DNA from: Phytophthora colocasiae
Lineage: Eukaryota; Oomycota; Peronosporomycetes; Peronosporales; Peronosporaceae
DNA: 64,000 nt
Direction: 5' to 3'
NCBI GenBank assembly: GCA_018806915.1
Contig: JAGKQI010000030.1
Coordinates: 652,501-716,500 of the forward strand
The notes under the pieces are model-generated. The model was given only the letters and a program-made list of their open reading frames with translations, was not told where the DNA came from and did no database searches. Below are positions 1 through 10,756 of this stretch, one piece after another. Numbering within the stretch: the stretch's first letter is position 1; each line of letters opens with the position of its first letter. Position numbers and translations under genes: made by a program.

Positions 1-2310
1 AGTACCACTGGTAGAATTTGTCTGAAATCTCCTGAAAGGACGACCACTTTCCCGCCAAATGGTTCATCGAGGTCCAAGATATCCCGTAGCGAACGGTCCA
101 CAGCCTCAAAAGCGTGACGATGGGCCATCGGAGCTTCGTCCCAGATAATTAAACTGGCCATCTTGATAAGTTCCTTCAGGGCGGAGTTCTTATTGATCGC
201 ACACGTAGACTCCGCATTCAGCTTTAGCGGGATTCGAAAGGTAGAATGTGCAGTGCGACCACCCATTAGTAGAAGTGCTGCAATTCCACTCGAAGCTACC
301 GCAATGGCAATTTTCCCAGACAAACGAACTTTTGCCAGGATGTGCTTGAGCAAGGTTGATTTTCCAGTACCACCAGGTCCATCCAGAAAAAATAACTGGG
401 TGCCTTCTGAAGATCCATCGACAGCCGCCATGACTTTCGCGTAGATAGCTTGTTGACCTTCATTAAGTCCATCCTCATGCTCCACAATTTCTTGAAGCAT
501 GTGATAGTCATACGCCATGGTCTCGCGGTCAATCAAACTGTTGTTGGTCTGGAGTGCGTCTCGAAGAAGCAGATCAGGGAAATCGGCAAGTTGTGGAAGG
601 TCAAACTCATGTACCGCTTTCCCACTCACTTGAAGCAACTCGTTCAGACTCTTTAGCGTGTTAAACATCACCACGTCGTCCTTCGCTTGGCCTTCCATGG
701 CGCGGAATCGACGGTGGAAATCCTCAGACAATGCTCCGTAGAAATTATCCCATAGCTGACGCACCTGCCCAACCTGAGAGTATACTAACAGCGTAGCAAA
801 TAGCTGACGCAGTTGATACGCCATCTGGAACGTCGCGGCTTCCTCCATACAGGCTGCCCACTCCTCATCATTCTCGAGATATCCTAGGCGTAACGCGGCA
901 TCCTTATACGATCCACATACGACGTTATCCACAGTCCGGATATTCTGGAAAGAAGTAGGTCCTTTGCGATGGCATAGCAAGACGCGTAAGTAGAACCTCT
1001 CCTCATCTCGCGGAGACACGTGAATCATTCGTCCTAGTGCAGCTTGATACTTTTGCGGCGGACCCATATCTTGTGTTTGTCCCATCTAAAGTACTTCGGC
1101 ACATCCTGATACACAATTGTCTTAGCTACCTGGTCTTCGGGCGCTCTACTCGCACATATGTCGAAGAAGGCAGTAAGCTTCGTGCGCTCACTACGATCCA
1201 TGACGCGTTCCGGATCTTCGGTCTCGCGGAATACCACCATCTGCTCACCTTCGAGGTGTACCGTGAGCTGGAAAACCGCATGGGACTTCCCTTGCACTAC
1301 GTGCCCGAGGAGACGCATACACACCTCAATGGGAGAGATGTACCTCGCGCTTAAGTATCGGATGATCTCGTTGGGTTCCCGTCTGTCGATATTACCTTCG
1401 TCTTGCACCGTCTCCACTGTAATCACAGCTCTGTCGGATCCCTTGTACACGTACTTGTAGAGATACTTCACCACTGACAGTGCTGTGCAGATTTCAATGT
1501 TGATGTGGCAGTTGTACTTGTATGAAAAGTAAGGGTTGTATGGCACCACCCACTGATTCAGCGTAGCATTGTCGTACCGTCTTCCATTGAATGTAAAATA
1601 TCCTTCCGATCGTCGTCGGCGTCTGTACTGCGGGAAACCGTCTTCGCTCACCCGCGTTGTCTCCACGAACGGTTTCGGGTAGCCCTTTGTACACTTGCCA
1701 TCCTTCATACAGACACACGATGGATTCGCCGCGCCACAGGGCCCGTGCATCATATTCGTCATGACCGTTTCATAAAGGCCGGGGTTGGTGTCAGGATCCG
1801 GTACTTCCGCCGACACAATTTTGTCAATAATCTTGGCTTGTCCTCGTCCGCCAAGATGACAATGATGTGCGCATGAGGAAGTCCACGCTTTTGAAACTCC
1901 ACCACGTAAATCCGAGCGGAAACCCGCCCAAGCACATCCTCGTCTAAGTCTTTTAAATGAGCAGCCAGCTTTTGCTGCCATACTCTCGCGACGATGTCTG
2001 GGCGGTCTTGGGCGCTCTGGTTAGGATCGCGAATCTGCTCTTGGATCTCTTCCCACTTTGGATTGCAAGTCATCGTGCCGAAGATATCTGGCTTGCCGTA
2101 CTCCCTAACGATTGCTATCGAGTCTTGGTACGATTGGTACATCTGACGCGGGCTTCCTGAGTGAGAAGACGGTAAGATGATCTTCTTCCCAACCTGATTG
2201 AGGAAGTGCCTGTTTCGGGCTCGGTCGGGGTGAGCCAGCTCTCCAGTGTCACGATCATAATCCGCCAGGAGTCCTTCGCCATCGTCCAGGATAGTCCTAG
2301 CCTCTTCCAT
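1..2310 (-). pseudogene. Helitron Rep-helicase polyprotein, unit A, frameshifted
   Basis: It encodes the rolling-circle transposition protein of a Helitron: an HUH endonuclease (Rep) followed by a PIF1-type helicase. The Rep part carries the two-histidine motif GLPHAHIIV and the two-tyrosine motif YLYKYVYKG, both diagnostic for Helitron Rep. The helicase part shows Walker A (GPGGTGKST, about 350-375) and ends at the window edge. Compared with unit B there is a 10-bp deletion near 1833 that shifts the frame within Rep. Compared with unit D there is a 1-bp loss in a T-run near 1050 that ends the frame after the WVRRK segment. It is therefore inactive as it stands. The first ATG (2310) matches unit B; the N-terminal extension usual for Helitron proteins is missing in both. 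Confidence 0.85.
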
Positions 2311-2404
2311 TGCGCTCAGGTACGCATCTCGCAGTCCATTGTACTGTATATGTGGTCTCTTGGTGAACGTATACTATCGAACAAACGATAAAATCTGTAG
2401 AATC

Positions 2405-2475
2405 GTTAACAAAATACAGTTGAATAATCGTTAACAAAATACAGTTGAATAATGGTTATCAAAATACAGTCGAAT
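2405..2475 (-). repeat. short tandem repeat in Helitron 5' leader
   Basis: The motif GTTAACAAAATACAGTTGAA is repeated with small changes in the untranslated leader of unit A, and again at about 4121-4180 (unit B) and 6930-7000 (unit D). The copy number differs between units, so the leader length is variable within the family. Confidence 0.8.
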
Positions 2476-2616
2476 CAAAATACAGCCGAATAAATATAAT
2501 ATTAGCCAATCCCGAGGCCGCCTTCGCTGCGCTCGGCAGCAAAAAAACGCAGCGCGGACGGACACACGGACACACAGACGGACAGACAGACGCCGCACTA
2601 GCCTAGAGGGTAGAGA

Positions 2617-2646
2617 CTAGCCGAGTGCCGCCCGCTTTGCGGGCGG
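2617..2646 (-). other. Helitron 3' terminus (hairpin + CTAG), unit B
   Basis: On the minus strand the stem CCGCCCGC, loop AAA and stem GCGGGCGG are followed by CACTCGG and the terminal CTAG (2620-2617). This is the standard Helitron 3' end. The next minus-strand bases are the TC of unit A. Confidence 0.9.
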
Positions 2647-2804
2647 TGTGTATGTGTTAGGTCCCAACCCGTAGTGCTCGCTGTTCCAGCTTGCCCTACT
2701 ACTCTCCTCCGCTTCGCTCGGAGGGGACAAAAACATACACAGTGTTTCATATGCACAGTGAACATGTATTTGTTGTTATGAAAAATGCAGTGATCTCCTT
2801 CTTG

Positions 2805-4025
2805 CACATCCTGATACACAATTGTCTTAGCTACCTGGTCTTCGGGCGCTCTACTCGCACATATGTCGAAGAAGGCAGTAAGCTTCGTGCGCTCACTACG
2901 ATCCATGACGCGTTCCGGATCTTCGGTCTCGCGGAATACCACCATCTGCTCACCTTCGAGGTGTACCGTGAGCTGGAAAACCGCATGGGACTTCCCTTGC
3001 ACTACGTGCCCGAGGAGACGCATACACGCCTCAATGGGAGAGATGTACCACGCGCTTAAGTATCGGATGATCTCGTTGGGTTCCCGTCTGTCGATATTAC
3101 CTTCGTCTTGCACCGTCTCCACTGTAATCACAGCTCTGTCGGATCCCTTGTACACGTACTTGTAGAGATACTTCACCACTGACAGTGCTGTGCAGATTTC
3201 AATGTTGATGTGGCAGTTGTACTTGTATGAAAAGTAAGGGTTGTATGGCACCACCCACTGATTCAGCGTAGCATTGTCGTACCGTCTTCCATTGAATGTA
3301 AAAAATCCTTCCGATCGTCGTCGGCGTCTGTACTGCGGGAAACCGTCTTCGCTCACCCGCGTTGTCTCCACGAACGGTTTCGGGTAGCCCTTTGTACACT
3401 TGCCATCCTTCATACAGACACACGATGGATTCGCCGCGCCACAGGGCCCGTGCATCATATTCGTCATGACCGTTTCATAAAGGCCGGGGTTGGTGTCAGG
3501 ATCCGGTACTTCCGCCGACACAATTTTGTCAATAATCTGCCTCGTGCGTGGCTTGTCCTCGTCCGCCAAGATGACAATGATGTGCGCATGAGGAAGTCCA
3601 CGCTTTTGAAACTCCACCACGTAAATCCGAGCGGAAACCCGCCCAAGCACATCCTCGTCTAAGTCTTTTAAATGAGCAGCCAGCTTTTGCTGCCATACTC
3701 TCGCGACGATGTCTGGGCGGTCTTGGGCGCTCTGGTTAGGATCGCGAATCTGCTCTTGGATCTCTTCCCACTTTGGATTGCAAGTCATCGTGCCGAAGAT
3801 ATCTGGCTTGCCGTACTCCCTAACGATTGCTATCGAGTCTTGGTACGATTGGTACATCTGACGCGGGCTTCCTGAGTGAGAAGACGGTAAGATGATCTTC
3901 TTCCCAACCTGATTGAGGAAGTGCCTGTTTCGGGCTCGGTCGGGGTGAGCCAGCTCTCCAGTGTCACGATCATAATCCGCCAGGAGTCCTTCGCCATCGT
4001 CCAGGATAGTCCTAGCCTCTTCCAT
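2805..4025 (-). CDS. Helitron Rep (HUH endonuclease), unit B, helicase deleted
   Basis: This is an open frame of about 407 codons from ATG at 4025 to the deletion junction. The frame then runs on through the 3' UTR to a stop near 2598, beyond the end of the element. It encodes the HUH nickase that cuts and joins the transposon ends. Visible motifs are GLPHAHIIVIL (HUH, about residue 145), a cysteine-rich segment CVCMKDGKCTKGYP, and the tyrosine pair YLYKYVYKG (about residue 285). Unlike unit A the Rep frame has no shift, making it the best preserved Rep here. The 5' flank contains an in-frame stop about 70 bp upstream of the ATG, so the usual N-terminal extension is lacking. Whether it is expressed alone is unknown; it could act on the similar ends of the whole array. 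Confidence 0.8.
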
Positions 4026-4306
4026 TGCGCTCAGGTACGCATCTCGCAGTCCATTGTACTGTATATGTGGTCTCTTGGTGAACGTATACTATCGAACAAA
4101 CGATAAAATCTGTAGAATCGTTAACAAAATACAGTTGAATAATGGTTATCAAAATACAGTCGAATCAAAATACAGCCGAATAAATATAATATTAGCCAAT
4201 CCCGAGGCCGCCTTCGCTGCGCTCGGCAGCAAAAAAACGCAGCGCGGACGGACACACGGACACACAGACGGACAGGCAGACGCCGCACTAGCCTAGAGGG
4301 TAAAGA

Positions 4307-4337
4307 CTAGCCGAGTGCCGCCCGCTTTTGCGGGCGG
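4307..4337 (-). other. Helitron 3' terminus (hairpin + CTAG), unit C
   Basis: It has the same 8-bp stem as unit B with a four-base loop, followed by CACTCGG and CTAG. It directly abuts the 5' TC of unit B. Confidence 0.88.
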
Positions 4338-4620
4338 TTTGTATGTGTTTGGTTGAAACCCGTGGGGCTCACTGTTCCAGTTCGCCCCACTACTCACCAT
4401 CGGCGCCACACCTTCGGCGCGCGCCGGTTGGCCGAGGAACCTTCGCTTCACAAAAAGTATAAAAGTAAAAAGTAAAAAGTAAATAAAAAGCAAAAGCTGA
4501 AAAGTGCTTTGTAGCCGCCTTCGCTCGGCAGCAAAAAAACGCAGCGCGGACGGACACACGGACAGACAGACGGACAGACAGACGGACAGACAGACGCCGC
4601 ACTAGCCTAGAGGGTAGAGA
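4307..4620 (-). mobile_element. mini-Helitron unit C (314 bp, non-coding)
   Basis: This non-autonomous Helitron consists of little more than two termini. The 5' end TCTCTACCC is at 4620 and the 3' end (hairpin with a TTTT loop, then CTAG) is at 4307. The 3'-proximal part belongs to a different terminal subtype from units B and D but matches unit E (7165-7300). The 5'-proximal part matches unit D. An A-rich stretch (4449-4492) lies between. No ORF is supported. Confidence 0.8.
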
Positions 4621-4650
4621 CTAGCCGAGTGCCGCCCGCTTTGCGGGCGG
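4621..4650 (-). other. Helitron 3' terminus (hairpin + CTAG), unit D
   Basis: Stem CCGCCCGC/GCGGGCGG with a three-base loop, then CACTCGG and CTAG. It abuts the 5' end of unit C. Confidence 0.9.
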
Positions 4651-4815
4651 TGTGTATGTGTTAGGTCCCAACCCGTAGTGCTCGCTGTTCCAGCTTGCCC
4701 TACTACTCTCCTCCGCTTCGCTCGGAGGGGACAAAAACATACACAGTGTTTCATATGCACAGTGAACATGTATTTGTTGTTATGAAAAATGCAGTGATCT
4801 CCTTCTTCCTCTTGC

Positions 4816-6964
4816 TTACATCTCGAATATCTGTCGGTAAACAATATTCTGTGTGTACACTCCATCGGCGTCCACCTGGTCAGGATACTCGATCATCACC
4901 TTGAGTCTCGACCGCGCTGTCACTCTCGATAACGCCACGTACAGCTGTCCGTGTGAGAAGCAAGGAGTCGCCAAGTATAGTCCGAGATTTTGTACCGTTT
5001 GTCCTTGGGCCTTGTTGATTGTCATCGCAAACGCTGGTTGCACTGGGAACTGCTTACGACGTAGACGGAAGGGGAACTCACGCGTGTCCCCGTCACTGAG
5101 GAACACAATCCGCGGAATGAACACATGCTGGCCGTGGCGTTCCCCTGTCATGATGGTCGCATGGATCACGTGAGGTTTCAGCTCCACAACACGGAGGCGC
5201 GTTCCGTTGCACAGTCCAAGATTGGGATTCAGGTTGCGCATCATCATGATCGGCGCACCCTTCTTCAGAGTTAGTTTGTGCGACGGGATTCCGTTCATAT
5301 TCACTGAATGCAGGAGTTCAGGCTCAAAGTAATCAGCGTCACCGTCATTATCCACTGAATCGTTGGACAAATACTCCTGGGCGTCACCTTCCAGCTTCTG
5401 AGAAACAGCTTCGTTGATACGCTGCACGATCATGTTCATAGTCGTCAATATCGTTCGGTTGGCAAAGTACTCATCCGTGGCGATCTCAGGGTTATGAATG
5501 TCTGCATACATCTCGTCAATGATGCGTCGCATGCCTCTGGGAGTGGTGCCAGGCCGAACCTCTTCATCTTCTTCTTCCGGCTCCTCCTCCGGTTCGCTCT
5601 CAATCAACATGTCGTTCGGGATCTTGATGAAATCTGGTCCAAGTCCAGCATTAAGTTGGTGCCTTCCTTCGCCCACTTGAAGGAGAAACTCAGAGAATGC
5701 TGCCAGTTCTTCCGCTGTCGTTTCATTCGCAGCCGACCTCACACGCATGTTCTCCGTAAGATGAACTTGTTCGAATTTGCTCCACAACTCCGAAGACTTT
5801 AGACACGCGTCGATGGTATCGGCAGGCGTTCCCTGCAGTACCACTGGTAGAATTTGTCTGAAATCTCCTGAAAGGACGACCACTTTCCCGCCAAATGGTT
5901 CATCGAGGTCCAAGATATCCCGTAGCGAACGGTCCACAGCCTCAAAAGCGTGACGATGGGCCATCGGAGCCTCGTCCCAGATAATTAAACTGGCCATCTT
6001 GATAAGTTCCTTCAGGGCGGAGTTCTTATTGATCGCACACGTAAACTCCGCATTCAGCTTTAGCGGAATTCGAAAGGTAGAATGTGCAGTGCAACCACCC
6101 ATTAGTAGAAGTGCGGCAATTCCACTCGAAGCTACCGCAATGGCAATTTTCCCAGACAAACGAACTTTTGCCAGGATGTGCTTGAGCAAGGTTGATTTTC
6201 CAGTACCACCAGGTCCATCCAGAAAAAATAACTTGGTGCCTTCTGAAGATCCATCGACAGCCGCCATGACTTTCGCGTAGATAGCTTGTTGGCCTTCATT
6301 AAGTCCATCCTCATGCTCCACAATTTCTTGAAGCATGTGATAGTCATACGCCATGGTCTCGTGGTCAATCAAACTGTTGTTGGTGGAAATCGGCAAGTTG
6401 TGGAAGGTCAAACTCATGTACCGCTTTCCCACTCACTTGAAGCAACTCGTTCAGACTCTTGAGCGTGTTAAACATCACCACGTCGTCCCTCGCCTGGCCT
6501 TCCATGGCGCGGAATCGACGGTGGAAATCCTCAGACAATGCTCCGTAGTAATTATCCCATAGCTGACGCACCTGCCCAACCTGAGAGTATACTAACAGCG
6601 TAGCAAATAGCTGACGCAGTTGATACGCCATCTGGAACGTCGCGGCTTCCTCCATACAGGCTGCCCACTCCTCATCATTCTCGAGATATCCTAGACGTAA
6701 CGCGGCATCCTTATACGATCCACATACGACGTTATCCACAGTCCGGATATTCTGGAAAGAAGTAGGTCCTTTGCGATGGCATAGCAAGACGCGTAAGTAG
6801 AACCTCTCCTCATCTCGCGGAGACACGTGAATCATTCGTCCTAGTGCAGCTTGATACTTTTTGCGGCGGACCCATATCTTGTGTTTGTCCCATCTAAAGT
6901 ACTTCGGCACATCCTGATACACAATTGTCTTATTAACAAAATACAGTTGAATAATCGTTAACAA
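4816..6964 (-). pseudogene. PIF1-type helicase half of a Helitron protein, unit D
   Basis: Two overlapping frames (6964-6365 and 6432-4816) form the helicase half. In the second frame (538 codons) the ATPase motifs are clear: Walker A GPGGTGKST at about residue 73, Walker B IIWDEAP at about 150, GDFRQILPV at about 189, and the C-terminal motifs INKAQGQT and LYVALSRV that define PIF1/RecD-like helicases. An acidic insert (EPEEEPEEEDEE) lies in the middle. Compared with unit A, 29 bp are missing near 6388, which shifts the frame between the linker and the helicase. The second frame could still start at its own methionine. The Rep domain is deleted. The product would unwind DNA during rolling-circle transposition. 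Confidence 0.88.
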
Positions 6965-7164
6965 AATACAGTTGAATAATGGTTATCAAAATACAGTCGA
7001 ATAAATATAATATTAGCCAATCCCGAGGCCGCCTTCGCTACGCTCGGCAGCAAAAAATCCCGAGGCCGCCTTCGCTGCGCTCGGCAGCAAAAAAACGCAG
7101 CGCGGACGGACACACGGACAGACAGACGGACAGACAGACGCCGCACTAGCCTAGAGGGTAGAGA

Positions 7165-7195
7165 CTAGCCGAGTGCCGCCCGCTTTTGCGGGCGG
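7165..7195 (-). other. Helitron 3' terminus (hairpin + CTAG), unit E
   Basis: Eight-base-pair GC stem with a four-base loop, CACTCGG, then CTAG. It abuts the 5' TC of unit D. Confidence 0.88.
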
Positions 7196-7596
7196 TGTGT
7201 ATGTGTTTGGTTGAAACCCGTGGGGCTCACTGTTCCAGTTCGCCCCACTACTCACCATCGGCGCCACACCTTCGGCGCGCGCCGGTTGGCCGAGGTGCTA
7301 CCTTCGCTTCGCTCGGTAGGATGCATTTTAGCCAATCACCGGTCTGTAAAAGCTGCGACCTCGTACTTATCAAAGCATTTTTAGCTTCATTTTGTCCAAT
7401 GAAAAGTTTGTGGCCGGGTGTGCGGACCAATCAGAGGCCATTGAGAGGGTTATCATTAGTGGGCTATATTTGTAATTTTGGCATTCCTGAGAGCAGTCTA
7501 GAACATAGGGATAGGCTACACCATGGGAAAATACAGTATAGAATACGTACATGTACAAAATGGAGAGACAGGTAGCTACGCAGGTTTATGCGCTAA

Positions 7597-8808
7597 GGGC
7601 CGGTCTTAGCGGAATTTGTTCCAGTGGATGCTCCTATCGGTGGACAGCACTTTTTCTGCTTGGTTTTGCTAGGAACAAGTTTGAAGTTAGTGGACGGCTC
7701 GAGTGGATCAGTCAAGAGGCGGGAGGGGGGAAATCTCTATCGCCAGCGAGTTTTTTTATAGCAACTAGGTCTCACTTTGCTTTCGCCCCACAAAGTGCTC
7801 ATGCTTTCGACCCGATCTAATCCGCATCGCACGACGCAACCGTGTTCGAAAGCCTCTAAGAGACCTGGTTTGGTCTCAAGCCACTCGTGCATGTACAATA
7901 CATCGATCTTTCCTGAATAGTAGGCGAAGAAGTCGTTATCGCGCGAGAGTTTGCGAGGGCAATAGCATATCGAGCTGAAACGTCCTACCACATTTCGCGA
8001 GGCTTGGAGGCGTCATGGCGAACAATGAACCCTGGATTGCACTTCGAGAAAGCAGCGAGATTCGACGCTAGTTTATCTAGATCCGCTCTTGGCTCCACGA
8101 AAGTGGCGTGAAAGTCCGTCCAGAAGGAGGAGTTAGCATGAATTTCGTTGGAATCTAGCTCTGCACGAGTCGGTCTGCGATCGATTTCGTCTATTCGGCT
8201 GACGAACTCGTCGGAAAACATGACATTCAACAGTCGTAGCATGCAATGACGAGTGCGACGCCTAGCACCTCCCGCTGGTAAAGCCAAAGCCTTGCTCGGT
8301 CCTTCTTCAACTGCTAGCCGCTGCATTTCAGCAAAAGCGCACTTCTGTTGCATCAGAAGCGCAATGTAACCAAGCTTGTGATCATTGATCTCCGATACTC
8401 ATAGCTGGGGTAGGATGAGCTTCAACGGTTCCTTTGACGACCGTGCTGGTTGTAAAGGGTGTAGAGCGATCGGCAGACATTCTGGCAGACGACGGTGGTT
8501 GAGCTGTGACTGGGACAGGTGAGACCTGTTGAGAGAAAATCGGAATGATCATGGGAGCTCGTCCTTGTCTTGCTAAAGATACGATTCTATCCCATCGATA
8601 GCTATACCATTGAAGTGGCACACCTCATGAGGTGGGTCATCCCTCCGGCCACTCTCCGTCCACGTCCACTACCCCTAATTTTTCGCTGTGGACGTGGATC
8701 TGATTCCAACAAGCGGACACATGTGGCGTCCACCAACATCTGCAAGGACGAGATTCTATTGGGCCCTTGGAGGCTAATCCACCGTTATTTTTTTGCTAAG
8801 ACCGACCC
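7597..8808 (-). mobile_element. 1212-bp TIR transposon, copy 1 (TAA target duplication)
   Basis: The ends are the 14-bp inverted repeat GGGYCGGTCTTAGC, flanked on both sides by TAA (7594-7596 and 8809-8811). A 3-bp TWA target duplication with GGG-starting ends fits the PIF/Harbinger superfamily, although no transposase is present to confirm it. The element is nearly identical to copy 2 at 13668-14879 in the opposite orientation and has the same length. It lies inside mini-Helitron E, so it inserted after that element. Confidence 0.8.
7737..8552 (-). pseudogene. degenerate ORF of the 1212-bp TIR transposon (copy 1)
   Basis: It is the mirror image of the reading frames in copy 2. Three partial frames follow each other: a Ser/Pro-rich start, a central segment with a basic GGARRRTRH stretch, and a C-terminal segment containing DFFAYYSGKIDVLYMHEWL. 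The frames are offset by indels shared with copy 2, so the ORF was already broken before the two copies formed. No DDE transposase motif is seen. It may derive from the DNA-binding accessory ORF of a Harbinger-like element, but that is only an inference. Confidence 0.5.
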
Positions 8809-8877
8809 TAAGACGTTGAACAGACACACAACGGACACACAGACACACAGACACGGGACTAGCCTACTGTGTTGAGA

Positions 8878-9312
8878 TTGTATGGCGGATGGCATTCAGT
8901 GACGTCGTTGTCTGTAGTAGTAATTAAGTACTGGAAGTTTTGCGACGACCCGGGTCACCGCCAACCCGTTCATTTGTTAGGATAAAAAAAATTAATCGCA
9001 GACCTTAAAAAGTTCACCTTTATTTTCTGCATCAACGGCATCAAGCTTTCAACACATTGGAAAGATCATGAATTCATGTTGAAGCAAACTAACCTCAAAA
9101 ACGTCTCTTGTAGACGACATCTATTGCAGAATTATACGCCACAACACCTGCCACTCGTGCGTCATAACATACGACGAAGAGCTTGTTGCAGACGAGCATA
9201 TCTGCCGTTATACGATTGATCGGCACATGGTCAATCAAAGCAACACGCCTGAAGTCAATCAGACAGAAATCACTCAACTCGCACCTTCACAGCGCGTGTT
9301 GATGTCAGCGCT
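8878..9312. other. spacer between Helitron E and the CRN pseudogene
   Basis: No clear gene is present. A 61-codon minus-strand frame (9277-9095) beginning at an alternative start could be a remnant of the C-terminal end of the CRN gene, because it lies directly downstream of its stop in a shifted frame. I could not match it to a known domain. Confidence 0.3.
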
Positions 9313-10595
9313 TCACGCTTCAAACAGCGCATTATCGTTGGGTCGATACAGTGCCCCACTTTGCAGCATGTGGATCCACTCAGTCGGCGATGGTTGACGA
9401 CTCGCACTCCTATTACGGGAGACATGGACTCTATTCAGTTCATGAATGGCAGTCACACAGAGACCAACGTGCCCGCCCGTCACCTCTACCAATTTGACAC
9501 TGAATTCCTTCATCGCAGATGACGACCCTTCAAAGCAGGTGATGCCCTCAAACCACTTTTGGACGTACTCGGTGACTTCGGCATGACCAAAATTCAGCTG
9601 ATTGGTACCCAACACAATACTATCAGCGAAATGTATTGGAGTAGCGAGTCGCGTGTACTTCACACCAGAGCCATACGCTGCAAACATCAAGATTCTCATG
9701 CTATAGTTCCCGTTGCTGAGAACGTACTTGACCAGCTCCCAAAAAACATTGGATTTGCATCTCGGAGTATTTGTTTCATCTTTGTAGATCACTTGCACTT
9801 CGTCCACCACCAAATACACGATACGATCTGGCGTGGGGAGATTTAAAGTTGCTTCGCTCCAGTCAATCGTACAACGCTTCTTGAAAACTTGCTCAAAATT
9901 CGAATCGTCGGGTATGGCCAAGGCGGAGAAGTTGAACAGAACCATCTTCTTTTTGTCCCTGGTATACATACCTATCCACCAACGATTGGCTCACAAGCGT
10001 CGCTAGTGACGTTTTCCCGGTCATTGGTGGGCTTTTCACCAGCAGGACATGCGTCTTTTCGAGTCGATGGATGATATCCGCCGTGAGAGTGGTCCGAAAA
10101 AGTGTTCGTGGATCAGCAAGATTAATGCCTTCTCCGCTCACAACCGATCCACACGTGCCATACCAGACGATATCCGGAAGAGTAGCGCTATTCGCTGGCT
10201 GCGAAAATGCTGAACCAACACCAGCCTCCAGAACCACTACGTGTGCTGGATCGTCTTCTTCGCTGGAGCACCTCCAAACAAGTCGCCAATCCCTTCTGCT
10301 GGGTCGATTTCTTTGTTCAGCAGCTTCTTCACTTGCTCAGGAATATCTCCACTTCGCATACTAGTCACTTCAGGGCCATCCGACCGCAGCCACGCGCCGT
10401 CCTCCGTCCTCGCCAGGAAAAGCTGTAGATCCATTGCAATGGCACCCTTGAACCTCTCGTCATTTTCAAACTTCCCTTTGATCTTATACCACACCTCGTC
10501 CTTCAAGTGTCCCACCAACTTGCCTTCGTCGATGTCGACAGGGAACGCGCTTCCGGCAACACCAACCAAAGCACAAGTACAGTAAGAGTGGTCAT
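9313..10595 (-). pseudogene. Crinkler (CRN)-like effector with P-loop ATPase domain, frameshifted
   Basis: CRN proteins are modular oomycete effectors with a ubiquitin-like N-terminal domain that directs translocation and a variable C-terminal domain acting in host cells. The N-terminal frame (about 10595-10240) has the family hallmark VGVAGSAFPVDID and a variant LFLAR of the LxLFLAK motif. The next frame carries an HVVVL segment at the position of the HVLVxxP motif, followed by a P-loop NTPase core with THVLLVKSPP-MTGKTS. The third frame (9969-9313) has a Walker B-like IVYLVVDEVQ. The reading frame changes near 10587, 10255 and 9960, so the gene is not translatable as it stands. The ATG at 10595 is out of frame with the conserved start region. 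It sits between two inverted transposons. Confidence 0.8.
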
Positions 10596-10756
10596 CTTTC
10601 CTTGGTACAGTGTACCCCAGAGCTCAGTCATCTGTCAGAGCTGCTACACTTGACTGAAGTAAAACTTTTAGACTCTTCTCCTCCTATCTTCACGCTACTC
10701 GCCAGACTATCCATAGTCAAGGTTTCTGCACATCGACCACTGGTCGAATGCAAGTG

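Larger units (their letters stand above)
1..2616 (-). mobile_element. Helitron unit A (3' part outside window)
   Basis: This is the leftmost member of a head-to-tail Helitron array read on the minus strand. Its 5' terminus is at 2616, where the minus strand reads TCTCTACCCTCTAGG directly after the CTAG of unit B. Going inward, the minus strand shows a GACAGACGG-type simple repeat, an A-rich leader with repeated TTAACAAAATACAG, a Rep domain (about 2310-1110) and the start of the PIF1-like helicase, which runs off the window at base 1. It is the only copy here in which Rep and helicase are still joined, so it is the reference for the deletions in units B and D. Confidence 0.85.
2617..4306 (-). 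mobile_element. Helitron unit B: Rep half only
   Basis: This is a complete Helitron unit of 1690 bp with both ends. The 5' end TCTTTACCC is at 4306. The 3' end is an 8-bp GC hairpin, seven bases and CTAG ending at 2617. Compared with unit A, everything between the end of Rep and the 3' untranslated region is missing: coding sequence stops at 2805 and joins directly to the 3' UTR also found at 4621-4803. The helicase is therefore absent. Unit D has the reciprocal deletion. Confidence 0.85.
4621..7164 (-). mobile_element. Helitron unit D: helicase half only
   Basis: This complete unit of 2544 bp has its 5' TCTCTACCC at 7164 and its 3' hairpin-CTAG at 4650-4621. The leader is joined at 6932 to the coding sequence just downstream of Rep, so the Rep domain is absent and the whole helicase is kept. 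The leader holds two copies of a GCCTTCGCT...CGGCAGC block (7030-7090), a palindromic motif common in this array. Confidence 0.85.
7165..8877 (-). mobile_element. mini-Helitron unit E, split by a nested TIR transposon
   Basis: The 3' end (hairpin with TTTT loop, CTAG) is at 7195-7165. A diverged but recognisable 5' end TCTCAACACAGTAGGCTAG is at 8877, preceded on the minus strand by A as expected for insertion at an AT dinucleotide. Removing the 1212-bp element at 7597-8808 and one TAA leaves a 498-bp mini-Helitron. Its 3' region matches unit C. It is the right-hand end of the array. Confidence 0.7.

Noticed and set aside
2598..2804. C-terminal extension of the Helitron B Rep ORF
   Set aside because: The frame merely runs on through the 3' UTR, terminal hairpin and beyond the element end; these residues come from non-coding sequence joined by the deletion.
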